Positions 1-13,144 of a stretch of 64,000 nucleotides of DNA are shown here, piece by piece. The notes under the pieces are model-generated. The model saw only the letters and a list, made by a program, of their open reading frames with translations, did not search any database and was not told the DNA's origin. The stretch spans positions 186,001 to 250,000 of the forward strand of contig JBAJFE010000052.1 in assembly GCA_037903355.1 (NCBI GenBank). The letters run 5' to 3'. The position numbers were made by a program, and so were the translations under genes. The number at the start of each line of letters is the position of its first letter. Position 1 is the first letter of the stretch. The DNA is from Trichuris trichiura. Taxonomy: Eukaryota; Nematoda; Enoplea; Trichinellida; Trichuridae.

Positions 1-1984
1 TTAATGTCACTGTCATTTTTAGGACGTTGCGTTCAAGATTGTTAAACGCGAATGGGAAATATCGCAAAAGAAAGGTTATCGGTGCATTTTTCAAAATGGC
101 ATATTTCAGTTGTGGTTCCAATTCAAGAAGTATCGCTATCGCCGCTAAAAAGGGGTCAGAAAATCGAAAACAGCCGACTGCACTTTATCCGATTCTTCTC
201 CCAGATTTTTTGGTTGTTTTTACTTTTTCAACTGACGATCAGATGTGCGAATGATGTGATATACTAATGTTTTGGTCCGTCAATTTCAAAATTCAGTTAC
301 GATCGTATTCATTGAAAGAGTTTTGCAGTTGTGAATTTCCCTTTGCACAAGAGTTAAAACTGAAACGTTTTTCTGGTAACGATCTGTCCCATAGAAAGAA
401 CGGTGACTAAGAAAGTTCGCATTTGTTTGCATTAAAAATTTAAATCGCATTTTAACACGTGCCTTTCGCAGTGGCACAATTTTTCAAAGTTTCCTGACTT
501 GTTGTAATGTTACGCTTTCTGCTGAGCTGGTATGTCGAGGTTTAACTCATAAGTTCAGCTTACTTGAATGGGGCAATAATAGTGATGGAATTCCGTCAAT
601 AACAAAATGCAACTGTATGTTTCTAACTAGAGCTATGAAAATCCGTTTTCAAGTTGTCGGAAGCCGGTAGGCTCTGTCGAACTCCTCTGTTATGTTGTTA
701 TGCTTTGAGCATCAGAGCTAACTTGACTTATTTCCTTCACTCGTTAAGAGACTGCACGCTGCCGGCAGTATGTACTTGAGTGAAAGAACAATAGTAGCCG
801 TTCACATGCATCAATTGATTAAATATTTTTCCAGTGTAATTTATTAGCGTCATACGCTGACACTAATTTTGGTAGCTTCGAATGGCGTATAGAACGCGTC
901 TGAAGCCGAGTAATGACTAAGTATTATGGTAGCACCAGAGTTCACAGCGCATGGAAACCGACAAGAATAAGTTAGTGTTATCAGCGCGGTCTTCAGACGA
1001 GTGAGTCAGCTTGCAAGCATGGAACATTCAAATTTTTAATGTGCCTGCGAATCACTTCCTTCTCGTTCGTTATCCAACAGCCTTAGCCTTGTGCGATTTC
1101 CATTCTGCAGCCGTATGCTTGCAGACGGTTATTTGGAAAGTCGTGCTACAAAACACCAGTACTCCAGCTGAATGCCATCACTTTTATACACTCAATGCAT
1201 TCTGCGGTAGAAAATTTCCGTCTCTGTCGAAGTTCGGCAGTGTAGCAAATCTGATTTCCAAAATGACCATAATGCCTATTATCTGAAGGGTGCTAAAACT
1301 TCACTTTCCAAAATTGAAAGATAGAAGTTTCAACCCCATTTAAACGTCGGCGACTGCCAAAATTGTGTGGGAATGGTTTCTTGCAAGACTTGATCTCATC
1401 CCGCGCACACCAAACTTGATACTCGTTCTTAGAGCGTCTTTTTTGGAGACATTATTCACGATGGTCAAAGTTGCAACGTCCTTTTATTAAAAGCGTCATC
1501 CAAATGTATCGAAAAAGGAACGCCCTCAGGAAAATCGCGCTCGTGTCACATGCGTTGTCTCGACGTTGAAGAACCGAAACTCTTCGGCACTTTTACGAAA
1601 ATTTTACTACGAGATGTAGCTAAAAAAATGTCATTTGAGCAATTTTTATTTTACAGGGAACTGACACGAATGCTATTTTTCAAGATTACTTTTGCCCATC
1701 TCCGTTTAAAGCAGAGGCTTGATGCTTTCAATCTGCTGGAGCATATATGATCATTTGCTGCTCGTTTCTGCCTGTTGGCAAGATTAGCGTGATGACGTTT
1801 GGACTGATTCCGCTTTTGCTGCACCGTTTTTAACACGTTTTTTTGCCAGCAGCTTTACGGAATGGTTGAACATACGTAGCAGGACGACTCTTGAACGATT
1901 CTGCTTCTACGGCGAGACCAACGTTTTAAGTCTTCTTATGCTTTACTGGCAATGGCCTGCTAGTGGGCAGGAAGAATGCCATTA
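1..1984. other. 3' flank of the CHSY gene, no supported gene
   Basis: Only short open stretches are present, and most of them lack an ATG or run against each other on opposite strands. The longest ATG-initiated one (1550–1750, plus, 66 codons) has no recognisable motif. TTTATT on the plus strand near 1650, which is AATAAA on the minus strand, could serve as the poly(A) signal of the CHSY gene that ends at 1985. Confidence 0.5.
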
Positions 1985-4900
1985 TTAGAGAGCAGCATCT
2001 TTCGTTCCGTTCCGCAGCATTGGACCAACAATTTCTGCAAGCCGTTGCTTGCTCAGGTAACCGTCCGCTTTTCGCCCTTTGCACATTCGGAGTTGCAAGG
2101 GTGGCAGATTCGAGTCGCAAGTGACGTCGTGATAAACGTGAATTAGATCTGGTTCGGGTGCTCTGAATATTGAAATCATGGGATTATTCAAACACTTTTC
2201 AAACAGATCCACATCCTCCAGTCCCCATCCGCGTATCTTAGTGTTCATACCTCCAACTGCATCAAAATCTTCCCTATATAAACTAACGAGCCCGAAACCA
2301 AAATAGCGGAAATGGCCATTCATGTAGAAGTGATTGAAGTGATTTTGACCGTCGCTGGCCGGCTTGTATTCGCTGAAGACCACCGGGAAAAATACTTGTC
2401 TATTTTTGATGGTATTTAACCGAATTCGATGCAGCAATTGCTGCGTAAACAGCATGTCAACATCGGCAAAGAACATCAATGAACCAGCAGGGCAAAGTTC
2501 CGCACCGCGAGACAAAGCAAACGCCCTATTGAATGGCTGCTTTTTGAGCACAACGAGACTGATGTTCGACTGTTTCTGATAGACCGCCTCCAAATTGCGT
2601 AGCGTTTGCGCTATTTGAAAGTCTGACTCAGAATCGTCTGAAGGAAAAAGCACGACAATAAGGGAAACCTTCTCGCCATTCCTTAGGCAGTGTTTTTCAA
2701 AATGCGCAACAAATCTTTGCAGTGAAGTTAGCCTTTTGTGTAAAGGAACGATCACGTGAACAGTTACCAAATTAACATTGTCTGCATCTGCTGGATGTGA
2801 CGTATCTATCGCATCGGTTGCTTGTAAAGGTAAAAACAGCTGGCGCAGATAGACATGGCGCCTGACTAGCATCGACGTCCTTTTTCCTTTCAACCGCTTG
2901 TACATGAGCAAAAGATCCAAAATGTAATCAGTGCCTACTGTTGGCTCGACCCGCCAATAACCGTACAAGGTGCTTTGATACTCCACCATACGACCTCGCT
3001 GTCGGCCGTACTTGTTCATCATGTCAATTATTTCGTATGCTATATTTCTCACTGCATACATTTGTCGAGATTTCATACGATGACGTGGGCATTCTGACGC
3101 ACCGGAACAATATGCAAACGGGGACTGGAAGAATTGCCATACGTTCATTGCAGTGGCGGAGCTGCACCTTGGCTCCAACAAAGAAGAAGATTTTGGAAAG
3201 GTTTGACCTAAATCATGAAAAAACCAGCGCTGCATACATATGTATATAATGGCCAAACTTGTAGGAACGTGAACCTTTCAAAAAAGCTGGAAAACTCTCA
3301 CATCCCATGTTGGCTTCAGTATGTCTGGCTTTATAGCGACCTTGGATAGTTTAATTTCATAATAAAGTGCCTTTATTACGGAGTGAATGTCCCGTTATAT
3401 GTAAAATAACTTTAATCTCCGGAGCTTTCGAATCAATCGTGACCTTACCACCGTTGAAGACGGGTCACGACTGACCCGAAAGCTCCGGAGATTAAAGTTA
3501 TTTTACATATAACGGGACATTCACTCCGTAATAAAGACACTTCTTTATGAAAACTTATAGTCCCGTACCAAACATAATCTTCAGGTCTCGTTTTAGTATT
3601 AGAGGGTTTATCCTTTCTGACTGTATGCTGTATGTGTGGCCCATTAGTCACGGTTTTCAGAACTGTGGCTTATTCTGCCCCGACACTTCAAGATAGAATG
3701 CTGTTATATGATCAGCTAGTTTTCGCTTTTTTAAACCCCGTATAAACAATTTAATAAAGCAAACGAAATTTATGTTCTTCCTTAAAACGAAAAATAGCTA
3801 CCGATATCATTAGGGAACGTATTGTTATTATTACACTTGAGTACGTTATTCTCATGAATGAAAGAACAGCAAGCAGTTGGCCGGAGATGGAATGTTCTCT
3901 ATCGGAAATGTTTATGTTCTCAAGAGTTCACGATGATTTCTGTCCATTTTTAATTGGCAAAGAGGTTGTCCACAGCTTTAGGTTCATTGCAAGAACCGTC
4001 TTCAGCGGAACAATTCTTAATACACCTTCTGGATCCAGACTATTCACCAGTCTACCCCCTTCCCGTGGCTGTATAGGTACCCTTGCCTATCTCTACACTA
4101 CGAGCCTCACCGTGCGTAGGAGCTGTATTTATGATCGTCGAAAATGGAGCGCGCTAGGCTCTGAAAGCTCCGAAAATTTGGAATTTGTGTTTAAATATAC
4201 AGTAAAAGCCTTGTACGTTTCCGTTTTTACGAAATGCATGAAACAACCATGAAAAGTGAATTACCAGTGAAATGTGACGCCAATAGGTTCCACTCGCCGT
4301 TGTGGAGCAACAGCTGAATGCGGTCGTACAAGTCTGCCATTTCCTGACGTTTGAAATGCCTGTACATTGCGTGCATTACGGCAGGTTCTTTGAGTGGATG
4401 AAGCACAATGGCATGCTGCACTTCTGGAACGTTGAAATCTCCAGTAAACGCCTGAGACCCGCTATAGTTATTGTAGAACAACGACTGCATCTGCAATAGA
4501 AACGTTCGTAATTTCACTTTTGAAGCAACTGAGTGCCTTGCACTCCATCACGCATAACGTAAAGGAAAACTGGCATTTTGTCGAGCTCGCGAACTAAAAC
4601 ATAGCGAACTTACGCTTCGCAGAAACTGCGAAACATTTCAAGAACGTGGGCTAAGATGACCTGTATCGTATGGTACAAAATGTTTGCAAACCATCCCGTA
4701 CTTGAACTGGACGGTTTATCACCTGTGCGCTGGAAGGCGGAAATGAGCTCCCCAGGCATAATGCTGACTCAACAGCACAGTAATGAAAATCGTAAAATTA
4801 TATGGAAAAACGCGATAAATATTTCGGTGTTAGCTGTCTGGAATTCTGACGTTTGAAAATTACGAATATCTGTTTCAGTAGACCGCTTAGAGTCCACCCA

Positions 4901-7900
4901 AAAAAGAAACTTGTAGATTAAATATAATCTCAGCTATGCTTTTGTTGGCCAATATGTCAAACTATCAATATGCAATCTTCCTGGCCTATAAAGTGAGTAA
5001 TAGCTCAAAGTTTAGACATAAACTAAACACGACTGCAGTCACCGATATTAGTAGACAGTTTTATACATTAAATTTCGTGCAAAGCATAGCGACAAGGAAT
5101 AACGCAGTCGGCAGCAAAGTATTTCTAATGCATTAGTAAGTTCGGCTCATTCATCTCTTCCAAAAACGCCAACAACTGCTTGGCTTATTAGCAAAGAGCT
5201 ATGAGCGCTACCGCAGACGGCGCCAACGCAAAGCTCAGAAGCATCTCCACGTTACTGTTCACTCATCTAGGCCATTTTTCTGCAAATGACTTACGGAAGT
5301 TTAAATGAACTTTTCGCGATTAACGCAGGCACGGACGGTAACGCTGCACAGGCATTGTTACCACCTTGGCTAGAGCAGTAATACAACGGCAGACATAAGG
5401 AAATGAATTTATTCAGTTTCAAAAGTGCGTTCCTTCCTATGAAGCATTTACGCATCTGCTGCTGAATCCTCGGGCAATTGATGGTAAAGCCTCAGCAAAA
5501 TGGCACAAATGCACACTTGCGCTAATGGGAATCATCTCGTAGAGCGAACTATTTGAATAAGCAAAAAGTGTTCCAGCACGGTTGGCGCCCGTTTTTGCTG
5601 TCGTCGGTGTTTGCAATTAAACGAAACAAATGCCCTACTAGCCAAAGGATGAGCAATTATTGGTAAAGCTGCGCGGCATAACGTTGTGTTGCGGCTTTTT
5701 TGTCATCCAGCCACATCTGCTTACTAAGATTTAATATAAGTAAGCCAGTAGGACAAAACGCAACACAACGATGAGCCGTCATAAAGCACATGCATTCAGT
5801 AAGCAAAAAGGAGCATATGTTTAGCTCAATGATATAATGTAATAGTTCTTCTGACGGGAAATTCATATGCTAGAAAAAACATCGTTTTGAAGTCTTGACG
5901 TGCTTAACCATTACTGTCTGTTTCAAAGTTCGAACGGTGCGAATCCATTTCGTTCAAAATGAACTTGAAAATTACCTTCTGCTAGTAGAATTCACATGGG
6001 TAAAACCTGCAGTTTTTTTTTCTTTTTTGACGAAGTTCACCCGTTCTATCAATGAACAGCAGCAACAGATAATATTTCAGAATGCCAGAGGCTCCTCACG
6101 CCCCAATCTTTACGAAAAAGAGGTAATAAGATAAAGCGAGTGTTGCTAATAAAGGAAACTATCTATGCTGTGTATAAGACCCTGAAACTTCAAAGCTGTA
6201 CAACTGAATTTTAAGAATGAACATTTTAAGTAAACGCCATCAGCTATCTGCTATTATTCATGGTATATGGACCAATAAGCTCGAGAGGAAAGGACGAAAC
6301 TAGCGAAGAAAGACTGGATGAGCTGAAATGCAGTCACCAAGAAAAGAGAAAATGCTATGCCCCCTAAAGCACAACAGAACAGCCAATATAGCACTTACAG
6401 AACGGTCAATTTTGAATTGCTACAAGTTCACCGACCGCAGAAGTACCGCTTTTCTTAAGGGTGTTCAAGCAGCTGGTGCACAAAATTTTTCATTGCCTCT
6501 TGTTGTTTTAGAGTTTTTTTAGCCTTTACGGTTTTCATGAAACTCGGTTCGTTCGTACGCGGATTCTGTTTAAGTCAATTTTTCACTTCCTCACTGGTAC
6601 TTTCCCGAACGTTAGTCTTACATTATGTTTACGGTAGCTCGAATGGAAACGCAGGCAACAAAACGAATGAACTGAACAGGAAGGCGATCGCAGTAAAACG
6701 GAAGAAGAAGCAGTCGCAGCAGTGGAAAAAATTGGCGTGATAAAGTCGCCACGTGGTGGCGACTGCACCAAGATATGCAGAGATCTTAAGCGACTCCGCC
6801 GTAAGAAGAATTGCAAGGATAAGTGATACGATCAAAGAGCAGAAAAGTTGCATCTGCTTTTTGCAGTCTGCAAGCAAGAAGTGGGAATAGGAGCCATTTA
6901 TCCGTACGGACTGAAGATTGTAATCTAGAAGGAATGCCTCTCAGCATGGCATCTTTTAGGCCAAGGCTCTGGTCCTTTCTTCTTTATTGAAAAGGGTTGG
7001 GATCGGATGGAAGAGAAAAAAGCCTTCCTTCCTATAAGCGATGAAGCATTACAACGGTTTGTAAAAGGAAAGAATTTTAGATAAGGTCAGAATATACGTA
7101 GCCACGAGTGCACATAATGAAGCTGGAAAAAATTAGGAGCGAAATATTGTGTAAGGTGTTCCCACCCGTCAGAAAACAGACATTAAATGCTAGCGAGATG
7201 GGTTTGGTTCTTCTGGAAAGAAATGGTCCGCCGAACCTAGCTGTATAAGAATGTGATTTACCCAAACTAAATAAACCTTCAGCTAAGTTTGTTACACTCT
7301 CCTTCTATGCACAAATGGAGACGAGCATTTCAAACTAAATCCAGTTCATCTTTGCTGGTCAGCTAATCCACGAGCTCTTAAAGGCTACCGTTAGTAATCA
7401 TTTGCACTAGCCTTACAAGGTAATAAAAACCCATAGACTGGCCTAAGCCTTCTTCGATGCAGTGAAAGCAAAATAACATTGCTCAGTTTGGATAATGTTT
7501 TTGGTCTTCTAACTATTTGCGACTAATTAAACCACACTGTTAAAGTAAACATTTGACCTCCAAAGCAAAGTGCCTATCAGACGTTATGGGCCAAAGAGTG
7601 ATCACCATTTATTACTCCGCTTAAATGAACCGTTAGCTCGCCGCAGTTGCATTGGTTCAATTTTGAAAAGCTGCAATCCCAGGATATGTATATTGCTTGG
7701 AGATTTGTTTCGCGTCGTTGCACAAACAACTTCCCCGTTATCCTAACACAAGTTCAAAGTAAGATTTAAAAAAATAAGGGAAATGATGACTGATAGGAAA
7801 GGATTGCACGATATGAGTGCAACAAGCGCCTAGGAAATGCTCGTTAAAACTTTGCACATTGGGCTAATATTATGACGGAGACTCAATAATGACAAATTGA

Positions 7901-10900
7901 ACATTCAGTCCGCGATATCTGTCAAAATACGCAATATCGGTGGAAGAAAAACAAGCAAACACTTCTCCCACAAATGAGCAATGATATAAAGAAAGAAAAA
8001 AAATTCGAATCAGCGAAGCCTATCTTATCAAAACTTTTTTGCCATCTAAGAGTAAAGATTTCTTCCGACTTAGACTTTTTGTTGCAATCAATTATAGCAT
8101 TTTCAGGGAATTTACCGCGAAGACGACAGTTTCAATCAATCTGACCTCTTTGTGAACCACGAGATCCTCAGTCATCAAGACGAAACAGTGCATAAAGTGG
8201 AACAGAACAAAAACAGGTACTAAGCCAGAGAAGAAAGGAGGAAAAATTTTGTAAACGCTGGAAAAACACCCTACTGATGGCAGTAGCTTCCTGTAGGGGA
8301 ATGGAAAGCGGATTTTCTTAAGACTGGTCCAAAGTGCAAAGTTTAAAAAATCATACGTACGTCCAGAACACTACTAGATAAACGGTCTCGCAAAATTTTT
8401 GCAAGTAGTGACTAACGTTCCGTTCCTGCATAGCGAACACTTTACATCTCCTTCATTTTGTAGCAACGATATATAATCGAGAAAAGAAGTGCCTGTGCAA
8501 TATTACTTCTGCATAAAATGTTCCAGAGACGCGCTTTCAGTTGCCAAGTTTTCTGGTAAACAAACAATGCTCGTTGTATGCATTTCTTTGCTTGTAATTT
8601 ACTTTCTCCTTCTGATTAACCGCTGCGTCAATTTTCGGCGCGCACTTTTCAGCCATTCTACGCAAAGGAGGTTTTGGAGTCACTCTTAAGTAAACTGACC
8701 AGCAGGGAACGAGTCGAGTACTTCTTTTTCTGAACGCGTAGGCCCTGTGTTCTCTGATATGTCTGACCAAAACGAGTGCATGCATTCTACGAACAAAATT
8801 CCCCGAGGCTGCGATTAATGTCCTTTGAAAGGTAGCAGCCTTGCATGAATGACGACGGCTACAATTGACTTATACAGATGTGAGGAAAAAACCAGCAGCT
8901 CCCTGGAGAGCTTCGTAGCCAAGGTCATCGCTTATGTATAACAATAACCCATTTTCAGCAATAAATTGGACAGCGCCAAACTACGAAACATGAAATGCAA
9001 GTATTACCCTCTGCGTGTCACCTCATACGGAACATGATGAGCGTCGACATAGAGGGTGACCTTTCGGACGATGATATAATGAAAAACGAAGTGTACGATT
9101 TTAAGGAGGCGTGCTACGACATACCACGCGTGTCACTTCATGGGAGCAGCGAAACATCGGCATTCAGTTCTTATCGAAGGCGACGAACGAGTTTGAAAAA
9201 GTTTCCTGCTCCCCGCATTTCCAACGGGTTTAGTGTTCGCTGAGAACAAGCCGGTCGTGCCCAGCAAATGATCGGCCCTTCGACAGGGCCGACCGGTAGA
9301 AGATAAAAAACTCCTTGTCGGCATACTTCTTTCCCTGGCTGGCAATCAGCAACAGCAGTGGAAGGATGCATGCCGAAAAAGAGTGTTGCAACTGGCGGTT
9401 TTTCCTCACTATTACCAGCGACCGTGATGGAAGGCAAAGAGTAACGCTTTTTCATTACAGCCATTAGCGAAACGCCGAACCAGGAAACCTTCCACCTTGC
9501 ACCTTTTCCCGTCGTGACTATGCCGACAGACTAGGAAGAATTTTAAAGCAATATTATCTGGATGTTATAGTCGCTTGAGGTTCCTTGTTGCATGAAGCCG
9601 CTTTTATTTTCCAAGTTCTATCCTTTGTCATGAATCAGTAATCATCCAAGCTATCCGCTGGCACGTCATTTATCTCGCTGTAAACATGTCATTGAATGAA
9701 AAACGAGCTCCGCTGTCACAAAACGTCTTTTCCATGTGGCCAGACAGTGGCAGCTGTTGGAATGCATGCTGCTAGTATTATTCAAAACTTTCCAATAGTT
9801 AGCGTGCTTTAAGACAGGTACAGAGCAGAAAAGTAGCCTAAGCATGTCTACCCTAGCGACTGCCTCCGTGTCTGACGGTAAAAGAAATCCGGTTATATGG
9901 ATGTCCACGCGTCTGCATTGCAACTGATAGCTAGTCAAGATCAGATATTAGTTAGCCTTTTCTAGAGAACGAAGAGTTGTAGGAACAATTTTCTTGAGAC
10001 AATATTACTAGCAAAAATGAGCAAAAAAGAAAACCATACCTCATACGACCATGTACACTTAACCCCTGCGAATCTTTGCACGCAGCGGTTTAACTCCACG
10101 TCCTCATGGTTACTGGAGACCAATGGTAAGCAGAGATGCACATATGGGGCCGTAAGTCTTAACGTTTCACGACTGAGCACTATTCCTGTTCCTCCCATAC
10201 AGTACGGTTCACCATCAGATAAACCTAATTTGCCATGCTCCTCCGGCTTGCCAAATCCAGCCTGACCAAGCATCAAAGGTCTGCTTGCATCCAAAGAACG
10301 CAGTAGCTGCTCTAGACGTTCAACTCGAACAAATACGTCATCGTCAGCCCTGAGGAACCATTCGAATTGACTTCCATGGTGCATGTACATGTACCTAATG
10401 CGACACAAAGTGGTCAATGAAAGCTCCCGAAAACTGAGGCACATACAAAAGCTGCCCTTAAATTGAAATCAAGACTTCAATCAAGGAATGATAAACGCAA
10501 TGATCAAATTCCGTGCGAAATGAAATACGTGACACTTGAAAAATAAGCCAAACGTGCTCTACCGAATAATACTCATTACATGCACGCATTGAGCCCTTAC
10601 CAAGCAGGTGCACTGTGCACTGAAAGAAGCGGCAACTACAAGAATACCTGATCATGTGCATAGATTTCTTTTGGGGAGGATATGTGTCGTCCACGCCTTT
10701 CAGTCGTACTAATGGCAGAGTGGCGGAGGCACAGGTAGCATTTTCGCCTACAAAGAAGACCAGCGAATCGCCAAGCTTGGAGCCCCATGTTTTCATGATG
10801 GCTTCAGCTCGCGAATCTAAATACTTCTGAGCTGTCATCACTCCGACGAAGAGCAGACGGCGGCTCTTTGAGCGATCCAGCGGCTCGACATGATGGCCCC

Positions 10901-11093
10901 AAAGCTTGACGGAAGAAGTGTGGTAATTGGCTTCCGGAGTGCACAGGAGTAGTTGAGGCGACAGATGCATGCAGATGGTGAAAAAGTAACCGAAAAGTAC
11001 TCCGACTGTGAACAGCGCCCAATGACGTATGGAAGCACGGCTGTATAATCGTAGGGTACGATCCCAAGAGGAGTCAAACTGCTGTGTCCGCAT
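1985..11093 (-). CDS. CHSY1: Chondroitin sulfate synthase 1-like, 4 exons, 749 aa
   Basis: This is a bifunctional Golgi glycosyltransferase that polymerises the chondroitin backbone by alternating GlcA and GalNAc (CHSY1 / C. elegans SQV-5 family). Exons in transcript order are 11093–10648, 10394–10040, 4490–4265 and 3207–1985. All junctions are GT–AG and the phases agree (2, 0, 1). A type II membrane anchor lies at about residues 24–43. The Fringe-like beta3 domain carries the acid motif ADDDVF (166–168), then CMGGTG, HEDVE and CTWSYE, where exon 2 joins MQSLFYNNY of exon 3. The C-terminal beta4-GalNAc domain carries FADVDML (DVD 591–593) and WGLEDVDLF. The length is close to the roughly 800 aa of human CHSY1. 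The start is the first in-frame ATG; the same frame stays open upstream without an ATG, so a 5' exon cannot be excluded. Family assignment is secure; the ortholog name is by resemblance. Confidence 0.93.
3352..3572. repeat. Fold-back element copy A, in CHSY intron 3
   Basis: Two nearly perfect inverted arms of about 75 bp (3352–3430 and 3477–3551) flank a centre containing GAAGACGGGTC…GACCCGAAAGC. The right arm is followed by a tail reading TATGAAAAC…GTCCCGTACC. The same arms, centre and tail recur near 22.9, 24.1 and 55.7 kb. No coding capacity is seen. It looks like a non-autonomous, MITE-like or retrozyme-like element. It lies within the 1057-nt intron 3208–4264. Confidence 0.75.
4491..10039. 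other. Large CHSY intron 2 (5.5 kb)
   Basis: This is the intron between the ADDDVF exon and the MQSLFYNNY exon. Minus-strand splice sites are GTATGG at 10039 and TTGCAG ending at 4491. Apart from a coding-like island at 8995–9442, described separately, I see only short, unrelated open stretches and AT-rich filler. Confidence 0.7.
8995..9442 (+). pseudogene. Coding-like island nested in CHSY intron; broken or spliced ORF
   Basis: An ATG at 8995 opens 82 codons. The first half is acidic (DIEGDLSDDDIMKNEVYDF) and is followed by a basic SSYRRRRTSLKK stretch, ending at TGA 9241. The same frame then stays open to 9442 except for one TAA near 9302, giving about 148 codons with two stops. GC is higher than in the flanks. 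The opposite strand is also open from an ATG at 9464 (97 codons). I recognise no family. It may be a decayed gene, a nested gene with a short intron, or chance in a GC-rich patch. Confidence 0.3.
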
Positions 11094-11169
11094 AGCATGA
11101 TCTTGGCAGACTTGTATCACACCAAGTCGGTACACACGGGCAAGTACACGTAGCACCACAACAGTTCGA

Positions 11170-12080
11170 TCACTTTCTATCGTCCACAGTTGCGTGCCTG
11201 AATAAGAAGTAAAGATGACGCAACGGCAGTGCGTGAATGCATAGTAGACGAGTTGTATGATTCGTCGAACCTGATGGCTTTTTTAGACAAAACAGATCGG
11301 CCAGGAAGAAGGTTAGTAGTTGCAAGTTCAGCGCTCCGTCGCTGCAGTCAACACGTGCACGGTTTCGCACAAGTAAATTGAAGGGCACAAAAGACCCACA
11401 AGTACACGTCAGCCACGCGACCCAAAAGGATCGTGGAGGAATAATACAGCTGAGAACCTGTTTTGCGTTGCGTTAAAGCTTTGCCTAATGCGAGTATGGA
11501 AGTCAGGTAAGCACTATGCTGCTAACGGACAAATTTAAGTAGCAGCGACAGAAAACCGTCATGTTGCTATGCTATATAAGAAAAAGAATTTCGCGATGCT
11601 CATACGATTTATCTATCCCAGAGGTTGATGAACGAAGTGCGATAATATGGGAAAGACGATTATGATAATGTGTGTGAAACTTGTGTACAGTTGAGGAACA
11701 CAAACATGTCATGCGCAAGAATCTTTGACCAACCGTGTTATCTATCACTCTTCCATGAGCTGCACCCTGTGCGAAAGCGTCTTCGCTAGTCATCTGCTGA
11801 TATGATGAAATACCTAAGCGCCTTGAATTGACACGTTGGACGGAAACTGCAAGTTAATCTCCCTATTGTCTGCTAGCGACTATCGAGGGCATGTGCGGTG
11901 CCAGTTGGGGTTTATTATTTGCCCAGCGCCCCCACAACGGCCTCGGCAAATTCCCAGTGGCTGCTTTTTCATCTATCTAACCACAATCTAACACGACCTA
12001 GCCGTAGTTCGGCGAACAGCTCTTGTCAGTGCATCCCTTCGGCTTGACCTATGACCATTTTTACTCGGCCTGAATCCACT
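11170..12080. other. Upstream region of CHSY, no supported gene
   Basis: Contains the presumed promoter and 5' UTR of the minus-strand CHSY gene, but I cannot point to a specific promoter motif. Remaining open stretches are short and without recognisable protein features. Confidence 0.4.
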
Positions 12081-12103
12081 GCTACCGCTGAGTCATCCCC
12101 TGA

Positions 12104-12440
12104 ATGCCTGCAGTCCCTTGGGCATACTTCATTGAACTACCAGTGCGTACTAGGTTTCTCATGATTGAAAACAATAATGAAATTACTCTAAAGCCGCGCG
12201 TTACGGTGCGCCGTTGGAACGCGGTCATTCAATGGGATGTGAATAATTGCGCCACATTCCATCGGTGCCATACTGACAAAGAAGTAATTTGACTGAGTAC
12301 AGTCCAGCCTTATCTGGTCAGAATGTCACTGATGACTTGGAGATGCGCCGACTTTTAGCAACAATACCTTTTTATGCGAACTGGTCTGCGTGACATGGTT
12401 GAACACGTGAAAAATTAACTGTAACGCAAGGAGCTGATGC
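12104..12440 (+). pseudogene. RBX1/ROC1-like RING-box pseudogene
   Basis: From the ATG at 12104 the reading includes RVTVRRWNAVIQWDVNNCA, which matches the conserved KKWNAVALWAWD…DNCAIC start of the RBX1 (ROC1) RING-H2 subunit of cullin ligases. Frame is then lost (TGA near 12292). Further downstream a shifted frame still shows nucleotide resemblance to the RBX1 CNHAFHFHC segment (about 12357–12387) and to WLKTR (about 12398–12412, ending in TGA). Several zinc-binding cysteines are replaced, about four residues of the WAWDIVVD region are missing, and at least one frameshift and several stops are present. No intron is evident in the matching part, which fits an old processed copy. Assignment rests on remembered family sequence. 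Confidence 0.55.
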
Positions 12441-13144
12441 TCGTTATTGAGATTGGCCGATTTGACTCCGTTCTCAATGGTGGCGTCCGTTGGACGATGG
12501 ATAATCGTACCTGCTCGCTAATGACCCAGATGTGCATGCGAACGGGGACTTTCCAACGCGTAAACTTTCCGTCGTTTTTGCTGGCTTCATTCCAGTGCCC
12601 AATTTTCTTTTCCACCAAGGTTAACGGAAGAATAGGATAGCTAAAATAATTGAGCATCTTTTGGTATTACGACGAAACTTTTTTGCATTGCGGAAGTAAC
12701 ACCGTGGCACTATAGAAACCCAACAACACGTACGAGATCAGGTAAAGACGTTTGGCAGATAGGCAGCTATTAATAGAAGATGCATCTCGTACTCCGAATG
12801 AGTTTCATCGTTGACCAATGTGAATACCTTCTCTCCCAGCCGACGGGCAGCTGCTCAAAGTTTCGTCTCCAATAACGACAACTTTCCGCTCTGAAAGCAA
12901 TTTGCATACCCATCGAGCAATTTAGGCAAATTTCTGCATTTATTTACCCGTAGCTGCATCGTTCATGTATTTGCGAAATACCATTACACCTTCAAGAGGC
13001 TGCAGCTTTTTGCAGGCGCTTCCGTTCGCGTAAACATGAACCAGCACCCCTTATACAGACAGCAAGGCAGCACAGCATCACGTAATTTACAACTGGTGAT
13101 AACCAGCAGACGTGTACGCTGCTTCTGACAGAAAGAGTGGGCCA
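12441..13144. other. No supported gene
   Basis: Overlapping open stretches exist on both strands at 12415–12657 (80 codons minus, 67 codons plus), but neither has a recognisable domain, splice context or neighbouring exon. The remainder shows nothing I can support. Confidence 0.4.

Noticed and set aside
3854..4252. 132-codon ATG reading on the plus strand in a CHSY intron
   Set aside because: No domain, no splice partner, antisense to a well supported gene; composition not clearly coding.
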